A stretch of 64,000 nucleotides of DNA from Pseudomonas alliivorans (GTDB lineage Bacteria > Pseudomonadota > Gammaproteobacteria > Pseudomonadales > Pseudomonadaceae), in the NCBI RefSeq assembly GCF_017826695.1, contig NZ_JAFFZW010000004.1:423262-487261 (forward strand), in the 5' to 3' direction. The notes beneath the pieces were generated by a model. The model saw only the letters and a program-made list of their open reading frames with translations. It was not told where the DNA came from and searched no databases. This document shows positions 1 to 10,574 of the stretch, in pieces. The stretch's first letter is position 1. The number at the start of each line of letters is the position of its first letter. The position numbers and the translations under genes were made by a program.

Positions 1-9
1 ACGACAAGG

Positions 10-291
10 TTACAGCTCAGGCCAGATCGGGTTCATGCCGCGCCGCTGCGCATCGAGAATGGCCTTGCACAGCGGACACAGGCGCTCGTCACGCAAGGCT
101 TCGGTTTCGACAGCCGTCATATGCGGCTGAGCCGGTAACAGGGTGCCGCACAGCGTGCGATCGATCGAGCCGCCCAATTCCAGTTGACGAGCAATCAGAT
201 GCACCCGCACTTCCTGGCAGGCGAACAGATCCAGCTGTTCATCAGGCTCCAACATTTGGTAGGCGTACAGGGACCAGGCGGGACGCGGCAT
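10..291 (-). CDS. Conserved hypothetical protein with C-x-x-C motif
   Basis: A 93-residue soluble protein of unknown function. The C-terminal third has a CPLCK motif (two cysteines two residues apart) and an upstream single cysteine, which could form part of a metal or redox site. I see no signal peptide or membrane segment. It lies downstream of tesA on the same strand, with 56 bases between them, so it may be co-transcribed. The ORF is intact with a plausible start. I do not recognise a named family, and the function is open. Confidence 0.6.
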   Translation of the reverse strand: MPRPAWSLYAYQMLEPDEQLDLFACQEVRVHLIARQLELGGSIDRTLCGTLLPAQPHMTAVETEALRDERLCPLCKAILDAQRRGMNPIWPEL

Positions 292-347
292 GGGGGGCTC
301 CAGATCGGGGGCGCCACATTAGCCGAAAGCTCCCGCCTGGAAAAGCC

Positions 348-953
348 TCAAAGCAGCGGTTTCAGCGTCGGCCAGACATTTTCCAGCAGTTTTCCCTGCG
401 CAGCGGCTGCGGGATGAAGACCATCGGCCTGCATCAACTGCGGAACGCCTCCCACACCCTCCAGAAAGAACGGCACCAGCGGGACCTTTTTTTCTTCGGC
501 GAGGTTGCTGTAGACCTCTTCGAACGCCTTGGTATAGCGCGGGCCGTAGTTGGGCGGTATGCGCATACCCAACAACAAGACCTTCGCACCGGCTGCACGG
601 GCGCTGTCGATCATCGACGAAAGGTTTTGTTGCAATTGAGCAGGCAACTGGCCACGCAGGCCGTCGTTGCCACCCAGTTCGAGAATAACCAGCTCAGGCT
701 TATGCTCTGCAAGCAGCGCAGGCAGCCGCGCCTGGCCTCCGGCACTGGTGTCGCCACTGATGGATGCATTGACCACCTTGTCGTCGAAACCCTGCTCCTT
801 GAGCCGCTGTTCCAGCAGCGTCACCCACCCGACGCGGGTATCCAGGCCGAAAGCCGCGCTGATACTATCCCCAACGATCAACACCGTGCCCGCCACTGCG
901 CCCTGTGACAGCAGCAGCAACCCCAGGCCAGCACTTAAAAACCACGCACGCAT
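348..953 (-). CDS. tesA: Arylesterase / lysophospholipase TesA (GDSL family)
   Basis: A periplasmic SGNH/GDSL hydrolase of 201 residues, the usual length for TesA. Residues 1-21 form a signal peptide ending AVA. Block I is GDSIS with the nucleophile at Ser30, block III is GGND in the middle, and block V is DGLHP near the C-terminus, which supplies the Asp and His of the triad. The family cleaves aryl esters, acyl-CoA and lysophospholipids. The open frame runs on upstream, but the signal peptide fixes the start at 953. Only 10 bases separate this start from the ATG of the divergent ABC ATPase, an arrangement common in Pseudomonas. Confidence 0.93.
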   Translation of the reverse strand: MRAWFLSAGLGLLLLSQGAVAGTVLIVGDSISAAFGLDTRVGWVTLLEQRLKEQGFDDKVVNASISGDTSAGGQARLPALLAEHKPELVILELGGNDGLRGQLPAQLQQNLSSMIDSARAAGAKVLLLGMRIPPNYGPRYTKAFEEVYSNLAEEKKVPLVPFFLEGVGGVPQLMQADGLHPAAAAQGKLLENVWPTLKPLL

Positions 954-963
954 CGGATTCTCC

Positions 964-1647
964 ATGAGTGAAAGTATTCTCAGTGCCCAAAGCCTCAGTA
1001 AAGTGGTCCCCAGCACCGAAGGTGACCTGACTATCCTGCACGAACTCTCCCTGGAACTAAACAAGGGCGACACACTGGCCATCGTCGGCTCATCGGGCTC
1101 GGGCAAATCCACGCTGCTGGGCCTGCTTGCGGGACTGGACCTGCCCAGCGCCGGTTCCGTCATCCTCGCCGGTCGTAACCTGAGTGAGCTGGATGAAGAC
1201 CAGCGCGCCCGAGTGCGTGCCGAACACGTCGGTTTTGTCTTCCAGTCGTTCCAGTTGCTCGACAGCCTCAATGCGCTGGAAAACGTCATGCTGCCCATGG
1301 AGCTGGAAGGCCGCCGCGACGCCCGCGAGCAGGCCCGTGATCTGCTGCAGCGCGTAGGCCTGGGCCAGCGCCTGACCCACACACCACGCCAGTTGTCCGG
1401 CGGTGAACAGCAGCGCGTTGCCATCGCCCGCGCCTTCGCTGCCCATCCCGACGTGCTGTTTGCCGACGAACCCACCGGCAACCTGGACAGTCACACGGGC
1501 GAGCGCATCAGCGACCTGTTGTTCGAACTGAACAAGGAACGCAATACAACACTGGTGCTGGTCACCCACGATGAGCGTCTGGCCCATCGCTGCCGACGCC
1601 TGATCCGCCTTGAAGGGGGCCGCCTGGTCGCCCCGCTGGAGCCTTGA
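964..1647 (+). CDS. ABC transporter ATP-binding protein (YbbA/LolD-like)
   Basis: A 227-residue ATPase of the MacB/LolD/YbbA group. Walker A is GSSGSGKST (about residues 42-50), the signature is [14 protein letters not shown], and Walker B runs into DEPTGNLDS. The open frame extends well upstream, but the ATG at 964 gives the family's usual N-terminus ([13 protein letters not shown]). It works with the large permease that follows and overlaps its stop codon, so the two form one transporter. Members of this group act in lipoprotein or envelope processes at the inner membrane. The substrate of YbbA-type systems is not firmly known; the neighbouring tesA on the opposite strand is a common companion. 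Confidence 0.92.
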   Translation: MSESILSAQSLSKVVPSTEGDLTILHELSLELNKGDTLAIVGSSGSGKSTLLGLLAGLDLPSAGSVILAGRNLSELDEDQRARVRAEHVGFVFQSFQLLDSLNALENVMLPMELEGRRDAREQARDLLQRVGLGQRLTHTPRQLSGGEQQRVAIARAFAAHPDVLFADEPTGNLDSHTGERISDLLFELNKERNTTLVLVTHDERLAHRCRRLIRLEGGRLVAPLEP

Positions 1648-4163
1648 TGGCACGCCTGCCTTTCGTTCGTCTGCTGAGCCTCGCGGCCCGCCAACTGTTG
1701 CGCGATGCCCGCGCAGGCGAGTTGCGGGTGCTGTTTTTTGCCTTGCTTGTGGCTGTCGCGGCAAGCACCGCCATCGGTTACTTCGGTGCGCGTCTGAACG
1801 GTGCGATGCTGTTGCGCGCCACCGAGTTCCTGGGGGCCGACCTGATTCTCGAAGGCTCAAGTCCTGCCCGCCCCGAACAGGTTCAGGAGGGTGAGCGGCT
1901 GCAACTCAAGCACGCGCAGATCGTGATTTTCTCCAGCGTCATTGCCACGGACGCCGGGATACAGCTGTCGAGCATCAAGGCGGTCGATGACGCTTATCCG
2001 CTGCGCGGCGAGCTGAAAAGCGCACCCGAGTTGTATCAGGCCGAACAGGCAGGCAGCGGCCCGAAACCCGGCGAAGCCTGGGCCGAAGCGCGGCTGTTTC
2101 CCGCCGTAAATCTTAAAATTGGCGACGACATCGACGTCGGTGCCAAGACCTTGAAGCTGACCCGTGTGCTGACCTATGAGCCGGACCGCGCCGGTAATTT
2201 CTACAGCCTGACGCCAAGGGTGATGATCAACCTGCAGGACCTCGCCGCCACAGGCGTGGTGCAACCCGGCAGCCGGGTCAGCTACCGGGAAATGTGGAGC
2301 GGCCCGCCGGAAACGCTCGCGGCCTATCGCAAGGCCATCGAGCCGGGTCTGGAGCCGCATCAGGAGATCAAGGATGCCCGTGATGGCAGCCAGCAGATTG
2401 GCGGCGCGCTGGGCAAGGCCGAACGCTATCTGAACATGGCCAGTCTGGTCGCCGTGCTGTTGGCAGGTGTGGCGGTCGCACTGTCGGCATCACGTTTTGC
2501 CGCACGACGCTTCGACGCCAGCGCGCTGCTGCGCTGCCTGGGCTTGTCGAGAGGCGAAGCGATGGCGCTGTTCAGTCTGCAACTGGCGATCATCGGCCTG
2601 CTGGCGAGCCTGAGCGGCGCCCTGCTCGGCTGGCTGGCGCAACTGGGGCTGTTCGCGCTGCTGCAAAACCTCTTGCCTGCAACGGTACCACCGGGGGGCT
2701 TGCTGCCCGCGCTGGCTGGCATGGGTACGGGTCTGGTCGCTCTCGCCGGGTTTGCCTTGCCTCCGCTGGCAGCGCTGGGTCGCGTTCCGCCATTGCGTGT
2801 GTTGCGCCGGGACATGCTGCCGATTCCCGCCAGTTCATGGCTGGTGTACGGCGCCGCACTGCTGGCGCTGGGCCTGATCATGTGGCGCCTGAGCCTGGAT
2901 CTGGTGCTGACCTTCGCCCTGCTGGGAGGCGGCATCGTTGCAGCGCTGGTGCTCGGCAGTCTGTTGCTGCTGGGGCTCAAAAGCCTGCGACGCCTGTTGT
3001 CCGGAGCATCGCTGCCGTGGCGTCTGGGTCTTGGCCAGCTGCTGCGCTACCCGCTGGCGGCTGCCGGTCAATCGCTGGCCTTCGGCCTGATCCTGTTGTC
3101 GATGGGCTTGATCGCACTGCTGCGCGGCGAGTTGCTCGATACCTGGCAAAATCAGTTGCCCAAGGATGCGCCAAACTATTTCGTGCTTAATGTGCTGCCT
3201 TCAGAGAAAGAGAACTTCGCTCAGGCCATGAGCAAGCTGTCGACTCACTCGGCGCCGCTGTATCCGGTGGTGCCGGGACGCTTGACCAGCATCAATGGCG
3301 AACCGGTAGGCAACTTCGTCACCAAAGATTCACGCGGGGAAAACGCCACACGGCGTGATCTGAGCCTGACCTGGGCTGCCGACCTGCCCGAAGGCAACAC
3401 GCTGACCGCCGGGCAATGGTGGAAAGACCTGCCCGCGACCGGTCAGGCCGATGCCGTGCCGGGCGTTTCAATCGAAACAAAACTGGCCGAGAGCCTGCAG
3501 ATCAAGCTGGGAGATCGCCTGAGTTTCATCGTCGGCGGTCTGACCCGCGAAGCAGTCGTCACCAGCCTGCGAGACGTGAACTGGGACACCTTCCAGCCCA
3601 ACTTTTTCATGATCTTCCAGCCCGGCACGCTCGCCGATCTGCCGACCACTTACCTGACCAGTTTTTACCTGCCCAAGGGTCAGGACAAGCAAATCGTCGA
3701 GCTGTCACGGGCTTTCCCGGCCATCAGCATTCTGGGTGTCGAAGCCCTGCTGGAGCAGGTGCGCAGCATCCTCGATCAGGTCACGCTGGCCGTGCAGTTC
3801 GTTTTGCTGTTTGTACTGGCAGCGGGCGTTGCCGTGCTGTTCTCGGGCTTGCAGGCGACCCTGGATGAGCGCATCCGTCAGGGCGCGCTGTTGCGGGCGC
3901 TGGGTGCGGAACGGGCATTGCTGATCAAGTCGCGCAGGATCGAGTTCGGCCTGCTGGGCGCTGCGAGCGGCCTGCTGGCGGCATTGGGCTGTGAGCTGGT
4001 GAGCTTCGTTCTGTACCGCTACGCCTTCTCGCTGGAATGGAGCCCGCATCCGTGGCTGTTGCTGCTGCCGGTGATTGGCGCATTGCTGGTAGGGGGTGCC
4101 GGTGTGTTCGGCACTCGCCGCGCGTTGAATGCCAGTCCGTTGACCGTGTTGAGGGAGGGCTGA
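1647..4163 (+). CDS. ABC transporter permease, FtsX-like (YbbP-like)
   Basis: A large inner-membrane permease of 838 residues, the partner of the ATPase at 964-1647. It has an N-terminal membrane segment, a periplasmic domain, a central group of membrane helices (about residues 265-490), a second periplasmic domain, and three C-terminal helices of FtsX type. The terminal sequence NASPLTVLREG is typical of the family. The ATG at 1647 shares its A with the TGA of the ATPase gene, which points to translational coupling; a TTG three bases earlier is a weaker start. Family members act by mechanotransmission rather than classic transport. Confidence 0.92.
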   Translation: MARLPFVRLLSLAARQLLRDARAGELRVLFFALLVAVAASTAIGYFGARLNGAMLLRATEFLGADLILEGSSPARPEQVQEGERLQLKHAQIVIFSSVIATDAGIQLSSIKAVDDAYPLRGELKSAPELYQAEQAGSGPKPGEAWAEARLFPAVNLKIGDDIDVGAKTLKLTRVLTYEPDRAGNFYSLTPRVMINLQDLAATGVVQPGSRVSYREMWSGPPETLAAYRKAIEPGLEPHQEIKDARDGSQQIGGALGKAERYLNMASLVAVLLAGVAVALSASRFAARRFDASALLRCLGLSRGEAMALFSLQLAIIGLLASLSGALLGWLAQLGLFALLQNLLPATVPPGGLLPALAGMGTGLVALAGFALPPLAALGRVPPLRVLRRDMLPIPASSWLVYGAALLALGLIMWRLSLDLVLTFALLGGGIVAALVLGSLLLLGLKSLRRLLSGASLPWRLGLGQLLRYPLAAAGQSLAFGLILLSMGLIALLRGELLDTWQNQLPKDAPNYFVLNVLPSEKENFAQAMSKLSTHSAPLYPVVPGRLTSINGEPVGNFVTKDSRGENATRRDLSLTWAADLPEGNTLTAGQWWKDLPATGQADAVPGVSIETKLAESLQIKLGDRLSFIVGGLTREAVVTSLRDVNWDTFQPNFFMIFQPGTLADLPTTYLTSFYLPKGQDKQIVELSRAFPAISILGVEALLEQVRSILDQVTLAVQFVLLFVLAAGVAVLFSGLQATLDERIRQGALLRALGAERALLIKSRRIEFGLLGAASGLLAALGCELVSFVLYRYAFSLEWSPHPWLLLLPVIGALLVGGAGVFGTRRALNASPLTVLREG

Positions 4164-4362
4164 TTGCCAGCCTGAGCGCAACAAACACCGAACCGCAGGA
4201 AGCGGCTTGAAAGCGATGGCGTCAATTCAGTCGCTGAAATAGCGCCTGACAACCGAATCGCCGACAAGCCGCCTAGCCTCCCAACAGATCGCAGTGCTTC
4301 AGAAAGACATGTGTTGCTTGAAGTGATCTACGCGGTAACTTCACGAACCGGGTTCAGCGCCA

Positions 4363-4438
4363 TCACTGCTCATAAACAATGCTTTTCACAAACCACACCT
4401 TCTCGCCCTCGGGCGTGTTGACGATCACTTTGTCACCC
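4363..4438 (-). pseudogene. greB: greB 3' remnant (chromosomal copy)
   Basis: Reading the minus strand, the frame ending at the TGA at 4363-4365 encodes about the last 24 residues of the transcript-cleavage factor GreB, including GDKVIV, VNTPEG and the terminal VYEQ. It aligns with the end of the intact island GreB (GDECVV ... ISYEQ). It stops abruptly at the IS3 terminus at 4439. The matching 5' part lies about 34 kb away at 38834-38977. The intervening core gene is gone, so this copy cannot make protein. Confidence 0.85.
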
Positions 4439-5787
<1,349 letters not shown>

Positions 5788-6064
5788 CGCGACCCTTCTC
5801 TCGAAACAGGTTCACCTTCTGGTCTTCTACTACCACCGCTCACTCAGCCCTCGTCGATCTCAAATCTTCACCACAGACCGAGAACGCAAGCGCCGCCCTC
5901 TTATCAAGCCATGCTCCAAGACTGACACCATAAGGCGGCTCGAACGGTATTGAGTGGCAAGACATGCAATCACTGAGCAGTTATCCTTAGAGCATCTCCA
6001 TCTCTCACTGCCGCATGGATTGCGTGCTGTGCCCCGAAAGCCCGTCATCCAGGAGCCCCATCGT

Positions 6065-6538
6065 TTGGCCACAAACATCATCACCCGAGCTGGTCATGAG
6101 AAGCTCAAAAGCGAGCTGGATCACCTATGGCGCGTCTACCGCCCGGAGATCACCCAGAAGGTTGCTTGGGCCGCGTCATTGGGGGATAGGAGCGAGAACG
6201 CAGACTATCAATACAATAAAAAACTTCTGCGCGAGATAGATCGTCGAGTGAGGTATTTGCGCAAACGCCTCGAAGACGTCAAGGTCGTTGATTACTCTCC
6301 CGAGCAAGAAGGGAAAGTATACTTCGGCGCATGGGTGGAAGTTGAAAGCGATGATGGCGAGCAGAAAAGATTTCGCATCGTTGGGTACGACGAGATATAT
6401 GAGCGGAACGATTACATTTCGATCGACTCCCCAATGGCGAGGGCACTTTTAAAAAAGGAGGAAGGAGATGAGTGCGTAGTGAGAATTCCCGACGGGGAGG
6501 CAACTTGGTACGTGAATAAAATCTCTTATGAGCAGTAG
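6065..6538 (+). CDS. greB: Transcript cleavage factor GreB, intact island copy
   Basis: GreB binds the secondary channel of RNA polymerase and stimulates cleavage of backtracked RNA. The product is 157 residues, the family's normal length, with the N-terminal coiled coil (GHEKLKSELDHLWR ... GDRSENADYQYNKK ... REIDRRVRYLRKRL) and the C-terminal FKBP-like domain ending ISYEQ. The start is the TTG at 6065, preceded by AGGAG at a spacing of 9; the longer ATG frame from 5954 adds sequence no GreB has. It lies just inside the island while the chromosomal greB is split by the same island, so it probably supplies the lost function. It may also be a diverged paralogue brought with the element. Confidence 0.9.
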   Translation: MATNIITRAGHEKLKSELDHLWRVYRPEITQKVAWAASLGDRSENADYQYNKKLLREIDRRVRYLRKRLEDVKVVDYSPEQEGKVYFGAWVEVESDDGEQKRFRIVGYDEIYERNDYISIDSPMARALLKKEEGDECVVRIPDGEATWYVNKISYEQ

Positions 6539-6611
6539 ATTGATCATCGTAAACGCTATACGGACGGGTACATACCCTAATTACTCAGAGGCTCGCAATA
6601 TTATTACGGAA

Positions 6612-6702
6612 TGAATCGCCCTGGGTTTCGTAGGCACCTCCATGCCTTAAACTGAGGCCAATCAGGAGGTGCCATGAGCAACCCACGTTATCCCGAAGAA
6701 TT
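6612..6702 (+). mobile_element. Truncated 5' end of a second IS3-family element
   Basis: The stretch begins with TGAATCGCCCTGGGTTTC, a terminal inverted repeat typical of a Pseudomonas IS3 subgroup. It continues through a ribosome binding site (CAGGAGG) to an orfA start at 6674 (MSNPRYPEE). After about ten codons the sequence no longer matches and the frame ends. No right-hand repeat or transposase domain follows, so only the left tip remains. It marks past IS traffic at the island edge. The rest of 6539-6822 shows nothing else that I can name. Confidence 0.6.
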
Positions 6703-6785
6703 GGTGAGGTTACGCGGAAGGATGTGCCAGTTTTTCACGCTCTAGCAGTCTAACTGCAGACCATCCATGGCATTCGGATTGCCTG

Positions 6786-6813
6786 TCAGCGCCATCGGTT
6801 AGGACGGCGCTGA
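6786..6813 (-). terminator. Possible hairpin downstream of the APC permease
   Basis: TCAGCGCC at 6786-6793 pairs perfectly with GGCGCTGA at 6806-6813 across a 12-base loop. It lies 10 bases past the stop of the permease gene. No T-run follows, so this may be a processing or stabilising stem rather than an intrinsic terminator. Confidence 0.3.
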
Positions 6814-6822
6814 TCAGTCCAA

Positions 6823-8418
6823 TCAGGCTTTAGAGGCTACAGACCGTCCACCTCTCACCAGTTCTACAGAGACTGAATCAATACGACCTGCCTTGGATAT
6901 ATGCCGCTGCGCGGCATTCTTGCGCATAAGGTTCGCCATTTCTATCGCATCACCTTCCGGTGCAGTCGAATTGCGGTGTGGCTTAGCGATAACCATGTAC
7001 AACCAGCCCACAGCAATCACAACCAATACCCCCACGAGGGCAATCCAGCGATCCAGTACAGACAGACTCATATCACTTGACGGCGTGGCTAATGCTACGC
7101 AAGCAAAGATGCCGTATCCCAGAGCGGCAAGGTTGACCGGCCATCCCCATGCGCCGAGCGAGAAAGAGCCTGCAGGCTTCCAGCCTTTGAACCTGGCGCG
7201 AAGCGCAGCGAAAACCACCATCTGGAATGCAATGTAACCAGCAAGCATTTGCATACCAGCAATGCGGAACAGCGCCCCTGGGAACAAGTAAACGAACAGC
7301 AGAAGCACCCCAGAAAGAAGATTGACCCCTACGATCGCCCACAACGGTGCGTGACGAACTTTGGTGAGCTTCGCGAAGATCGCTGCGCCTGGGAACATCT
7401 TGTCACGAGCGAAGGAGTAAATCAGTCGACTGGCGGACGCTTGCTGACCCATCACACACGCCAAGAATGACGTCAACGCAATAACCAGAAATGCCTTGGT
7501 GCCCCAAAACCCGATGGTACCGTTCAGAATCTCCGGTACAGGATCAAGAACATTCCCTGCCACGATGTCAGCCAGATTAGGCGCTGCGAGCACGTATCCT
7601 GCGAAAGAGAGAATCGCGGAGCTGCAGCCTACAACGACGGTCAGGATCATCGCCCGGGGAACTTGTTTCCCTGGATTAGGGACTTCTTCAGCAACCTCTC
7701 CGCAAGCTTCAAACCCATAGACCATGAAGATACCCACCAGGGCAGCTCCAATAAACGCGCTGAAGTAAGCCCCGTCATGTCCCGAGCCCATCGTGTCGAA
7801 AAAAACACTGAAGGAGTTCTTGCGCTCAAAAATGAGAAGGTAGAGACCTACCCCGATGACACCCACTAGCTCGGCGGCCAATCCCGCACCAGCAATCCGT
7901 GCCAGCGTTTTGGTGCCGGTCAGGTTAAGCAGGACACCTACGAATAGCATCGCGGCTGCAATACCTGCAGTCATCCCAGGAGTGATTGCCACGACTGGAT
8001 GTTCCCGGGTACCTACGAAAAGGTTGGCGACAAAATTAGCGCCAAACATAGCCGTTGTAGCGATCGCAACAATGACGCATGCCAGGTAGATCCATGACAG
8101 CAGCCACGCATACTGACCATTCCACAGCCGTCGTGCCCATTGATACAAACCACCTGCGATGGGGTATTGCGCAACAATTTCGCCAAAAATCAGCGCCACC
8201 AACAGCTGGCCCGCACCCACAATCAGAATCCAGAACATGGAGGGTGGCCCAGCCGTCGAAAGTCCTTGCGCCAAGATGGCCACGACACTGACCAGGGGTG
8301 ATAGGTATAGGAAACCGAGAGCAAGGTTCGCCCATAACGACATGCTACGTTCGAATTTTTGTTCATAGCCAAGTGACTCCAGAAATTCGGAGTCAGAGCG
8401 ATCAGACACGTTCGGCAC
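6823..8418 (-). CDS. APC-family amino acid/amine permease
   Basis: A 531-residue inner-membrane secondary transporter with about twelve hydrophobic segments. It belongs to the APC superfamily and resembles the amino acid/choline transporter branch: the first membrane segment contains GFLYLSPLVS, and a conserved loop reads YPIAGGLYQWARRL. The GTG at 8418 has AAGGAG at a good spacing; an ATG five bases upstream is in another frame. It follows the binding protein and tatA genes on the same strand, with a 225-base gap and no sigma-54 site of its own, so it may be the last gene of that unit. The substrate is probably an amino acid or amine linked to the island pathway. Confidence 0.85.
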   Translation of the reverse strand: MPNVSDRSDSEFLESLGYEQKFERSMSLWANLALGFLYLSPLVSVVAILAQGLSTAGPPSMFWILIVGAGQLLVALIFGEIVAQYPIAGGLYQWARRLWNGQYAWLLSWIYLACVIVAIATTAMFGANFVANLFVGTREHPVVAITPGMTAGIAAAMLFVGVLLNLTGTKTLARIAGAGLAAELVGVIGVGLYLLIFERKNSFSVFFDTMGSGHDGAYFSAFIGAALVGIFMVYGFEACGEVAEEVPNPGKQVPRAMILTVVVGCSSAILSFAGYVLAAPNLADIVAGNVLDPVPEILNGTIGFWGTKAFLVIALTSFLACVMGQQASASRLIYSFARDKMFPGAAIFAKLTKVRHAPLWAIVGVNLLSGVLLLFVYLFPGALFRIAGMQMLAGYIAFQMVVFAALRARFKGWKPAGSFSLGAWGWPVNLAALGYGIFACVALATPSSDMSLSVLDRWIALVGVLVVIAVGWLYMVIAKPHRNSTAPEGDAIEMANLMRKNAAQRHISKAGRIDSVSVELVRGGRSVASKA

Positions 8419-8643
8419 AGCATACTCCTTGAAGCTTTATAAACTTGCTTATAGGTATTTCAAGAATCGCCAAATTTGGTTCGGCGTGCGTCTAAGCGCA
8501 GCCCTGCCAGAAGCGAAGGCCGCCCCGCCCATGTGCCATTTTTCAATAGCAGTATCGGGCAGGTTTTCATCCGTCGTACTTACAAACTTAGGCCTACGAC
8601 TGGCGGTGTTTCACCCCGGTTTGCTAAGTGACAACGCAACGTT

Positions 8644-8862
8644 TCAGTAGCTGTCCCTTTGAAATTTTCCATGCTCGTCCTCCACTAAAATTGGCGGTGG
8701 CGGGGAGCCGGGTTCGCGACCGGGTTCATCACGCATCACGTCGCGAAAGCCTTTGATGGACGACGCCAAACCCTCACCCAAGCCCCTGAGTTTTCTGGAG
8801 CCGAAGACCAAGACCATGATGAGTAAAACCACCAGCCAGTGTTTCCAATCCATAGCGCCCAT
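8644..8862 (-). CDS. Twin-arginine translocase subunit TatA/E-like
   Basis: A 72-residue protein with the TatA layout: a short N-terminus, one membrane helix (WLVVLLIMVLVFG), the conserved FGSRKLRGLGEGL hinge and amphipathic helix containing SSIKGFRDVM, then a proline-rich polar tail. TatA oligomers form the pathway through which folded Tat substrates cross the inner membrane. It lies directly downstream of a gene for a binding protein with a Tat signal (8971-10140), with 108 bases between them. That suggests a dedicated subunit for exporting this one protein, used with the core TatBC elsewhere in the genome. A core tatABC operon is the more usual setting. Confidence 0.88.
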   Translation of the reverse strand: MGAMDWKHWLVVLLIMVLVFGSRKLRGLGEGLASSIKGFRDVMRDEPGREPGSPPPPILVEDEHGKFQRDSY

Positions 8863-8970
8863 CGGAAATACCTCATGAGGTGCCTACCTCCCGAGCGACA
8901 GCAATCTCGTCAACTCAAAGAAGTCGAATGAACTTGAAGGCATCACTTTTCAGCCCAGTGCGGGCTTGAA

Positions 8971-10140
8971 TCAGAACCCGGCTCTGAAAGAAGCCCAGGC
9001 CTGTAGCCAATCGTCGTAAGTTGCGTACTGATCTGATTGGCGTGGAGGCTGCCCTTTGATAGGCGCAGTCGCTAGGAATTGGTCAATGTTGTCGTAGTCG
9101 AACAGCGACTTGGTCGCGGCATCCATGTACTGGACGGCCTTTTTATTCACCACGGCTGAACTGACTGATTTGCTCATCGCCGCTTGAGTCCGAGGATCAA
9201 GCGCTTGATTGATGAACGCGAGGGAAGTGTCGATATTTTCTGCTGTCGCTGGAATGAACCAAGCATCCGCCCAGACTGCTCCCCCTTCTTTAGGGAAGAC
9301 GTATTCAGTTTTCACACCTTGCTTGGCCGTCTCCAAAGTGGCCGCCGTCCAGGTACAGAAGCAGGCGGAAATCTCGCCAGCAACAAACAGCGAGACCACG
9401 TCCCCGTTACTGGAAGCAAACGTACGGCACTGATCCCGATACGGTTGCATTTTTTCCCAGATTTGGCCGAGTTCTTCCTTAGTGACATTTGGAAATTTGT
9501 CATCGAAACCGGTGACGCGAGCTGCCAATGGCCAGACGGTCAAAGGGTTGTCGAGGAAGGTGAGCTTGCCTTTGAACTCTGGACGCAATAGGTCGGTAAA
9601 ACTGGTGATCGGAGCTGTGAGACCTTTAGGGTTGTAAACGATGGTGTCCACCCCCCATGTCCAAGGGATTCCGAATCGTTTGCCATCCCAAAACCACATG
9701 CTGCCATCATGAAACTTGCTAATGATGTCAGAGGAGTTGTAGTTAGGAATTTTGGAAACATCAATCGGCTTGAGCTGATTAAGACCCTTGTACAGTTCGT
9801 TGTAACCGTTCGAGTATTCGGCCAGATCAAGCCGTACGCCACCGCCCATCAGCTTGGCGGTCACGTCATCCTGGTTGCCCATGATGCTCGCGTTCACGCG
9901 GATGCCCTGAGCCTTGATCCATTCGGCGGCTTCAGTCTGAAGGGAGTACCCCTCCCACGTCATGATGTCGAGATTGCCGCCGACAGCGGCTTCAGCATTG
10001 GGAATCCACCGACCCAGAGTCGCTCCGGCAGCTACCGCCGCTGTTCCCAGCATCAGCATCCGTCGGCTGATGCTTGGATTGAGCAGCTGACTTAGAGAAT
10101 TTTCACCACGTAGATCTTTTTCGTCTGACATGTGATGCAT
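8971..10140 (-). CDS. Tat-exported ABC substrate-binding protein, PotD-like
   Basis: A 389-residue periplasmic binding protein of the spermidine/putrescine family (class D). Residues about 22-52 are a Tat signal: polar N-region, SRRMLMLG with the twin arginines, a hydrophobic stretch, then AEA. The mature part has family features such as DIMTWEGY and YNPKGL. It probably delivers ligand to the PotB/C/A-like transporter encoded at 25120-27893, which lacks a binding protein in its own operon. A sigma-54 promoter lies about 110 bases upstream. Another in-frame ATG at 10131 is possible. The ligand is likely a polyamine, amine or small anionic compound, but the sequence does not say which. Confidence 0.87.
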   Translation of the reverse strand: MHHMSDEKDLRGENSLSQLLNPSISRRMLMLGTAAVAAGATLGRWIPNAEAAVGGNLDIMTWEGYSLQTEAAEWIKAQGIRVNASIMGNQDDVTAKLMGGGVRLDLAEYSNGYNELYKGLNQLKPIDVSKIPNYNSSDIISKFHDGSMWFWDGKRFGIPWTWGVDTIVYNPKGLTAPITSFTDLLRPEFKGKLTFLDNPLTVWPLAARVTGFDDKFPNVTKEELGQIWEKMQPYRDQCRTFASSNGDVVSLFVAGEISACFCTWTAATLETAKQGVKTEYVFPKEGGAVWADAWFIPATAENIDTSLAFINQALDPRTQAAMSKSVSSAVVNKKAVQYMDAATKSLFDYDNIDQFLATAPIKGQPPRQSDQYATYDDWLQAWASFRAGF

Positions 10141-10248
10141 TCCTATCCTGAGGCGATTGTTTTTGAAATTGGCAGGATGACACTAGGAACTCTTCGCGCT
10201 TCATCTGGTGGTATTCCTCTATGGGAGCCTCCCGGACATTGTTAGTAG

Positions 10249-10264
10249 AGCAAGAGTGATGCCA
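10249..10264 (-). promoter_or_regulatory. Sigma-54 promoter P1 (binding protein-tatA unit)
   Basis: The minus strand reads TGGCATCACTCTTGCT, matching the consensus TGGCAC-N5-TTGCW with GG and GC exactly 10 bases apart. It lies 109 bases upstream of the binding protein start at 10140. The rest of the 434-base gap 10141-10574 holds the activator palindrome at 10339-10354 and, near 10503-10542, an inverted repeat (GGGAGG/CCTCCC) that may end the lipA transcript. Confidence 0.82.
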
Positions 10265-10338
10265 GAACCATTTAAACAATCTAAGTAACTGATACAACTA
10301 TGATTTTTGTAGCGAGAGGCTAATACTGGAGAAGCACA

Positions 10339-10354
10339 ATCTCATCGGTGAGAT
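10339..10354. promoter_or_regulatory. Candidate activator site for P1 (ATCTCA-N4-TGAGAT)
   Basis: ATCTCATCGGTGAGAT is a palindrome with a 4-base centre, 75 bases upstream of the -24 element of P1. Its core TCTCA-N4-TGAGA recurs upstream of promoters P2 and P5 and, degenerate, at P3 and P4. A further half-site, TGAGAA, lies at 10372-10377. Confidence 0.65.
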
Positions 10355-10574
10355 CTACGGTTTTGCAGCCCTGAGAAACTGATTTGCCGTGGTGCGACAA
10401 CCAGAGGTAAGCGAAAGGATTTCATTTCAGAATACGGACAAGGCAGCCGTAAAGTGCCTCGCGTTTTGGAGCCGATTCAAATGAGTGTGGAGTGAGTGCG
10501 TGGGGAGGGTCGCCTTATTGGGAGGCGACGGGCGACCTCCCATGGCGTGCACAAACAAGGTTAATGGCTAGCCA

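Noticed and set aside
8419..8643. Sigma-54 promoter before the APC permease
   Set aside because: TGGCACATGGG and TGGCAGGGCTG on the minus strand lack a GC at the right spacing.
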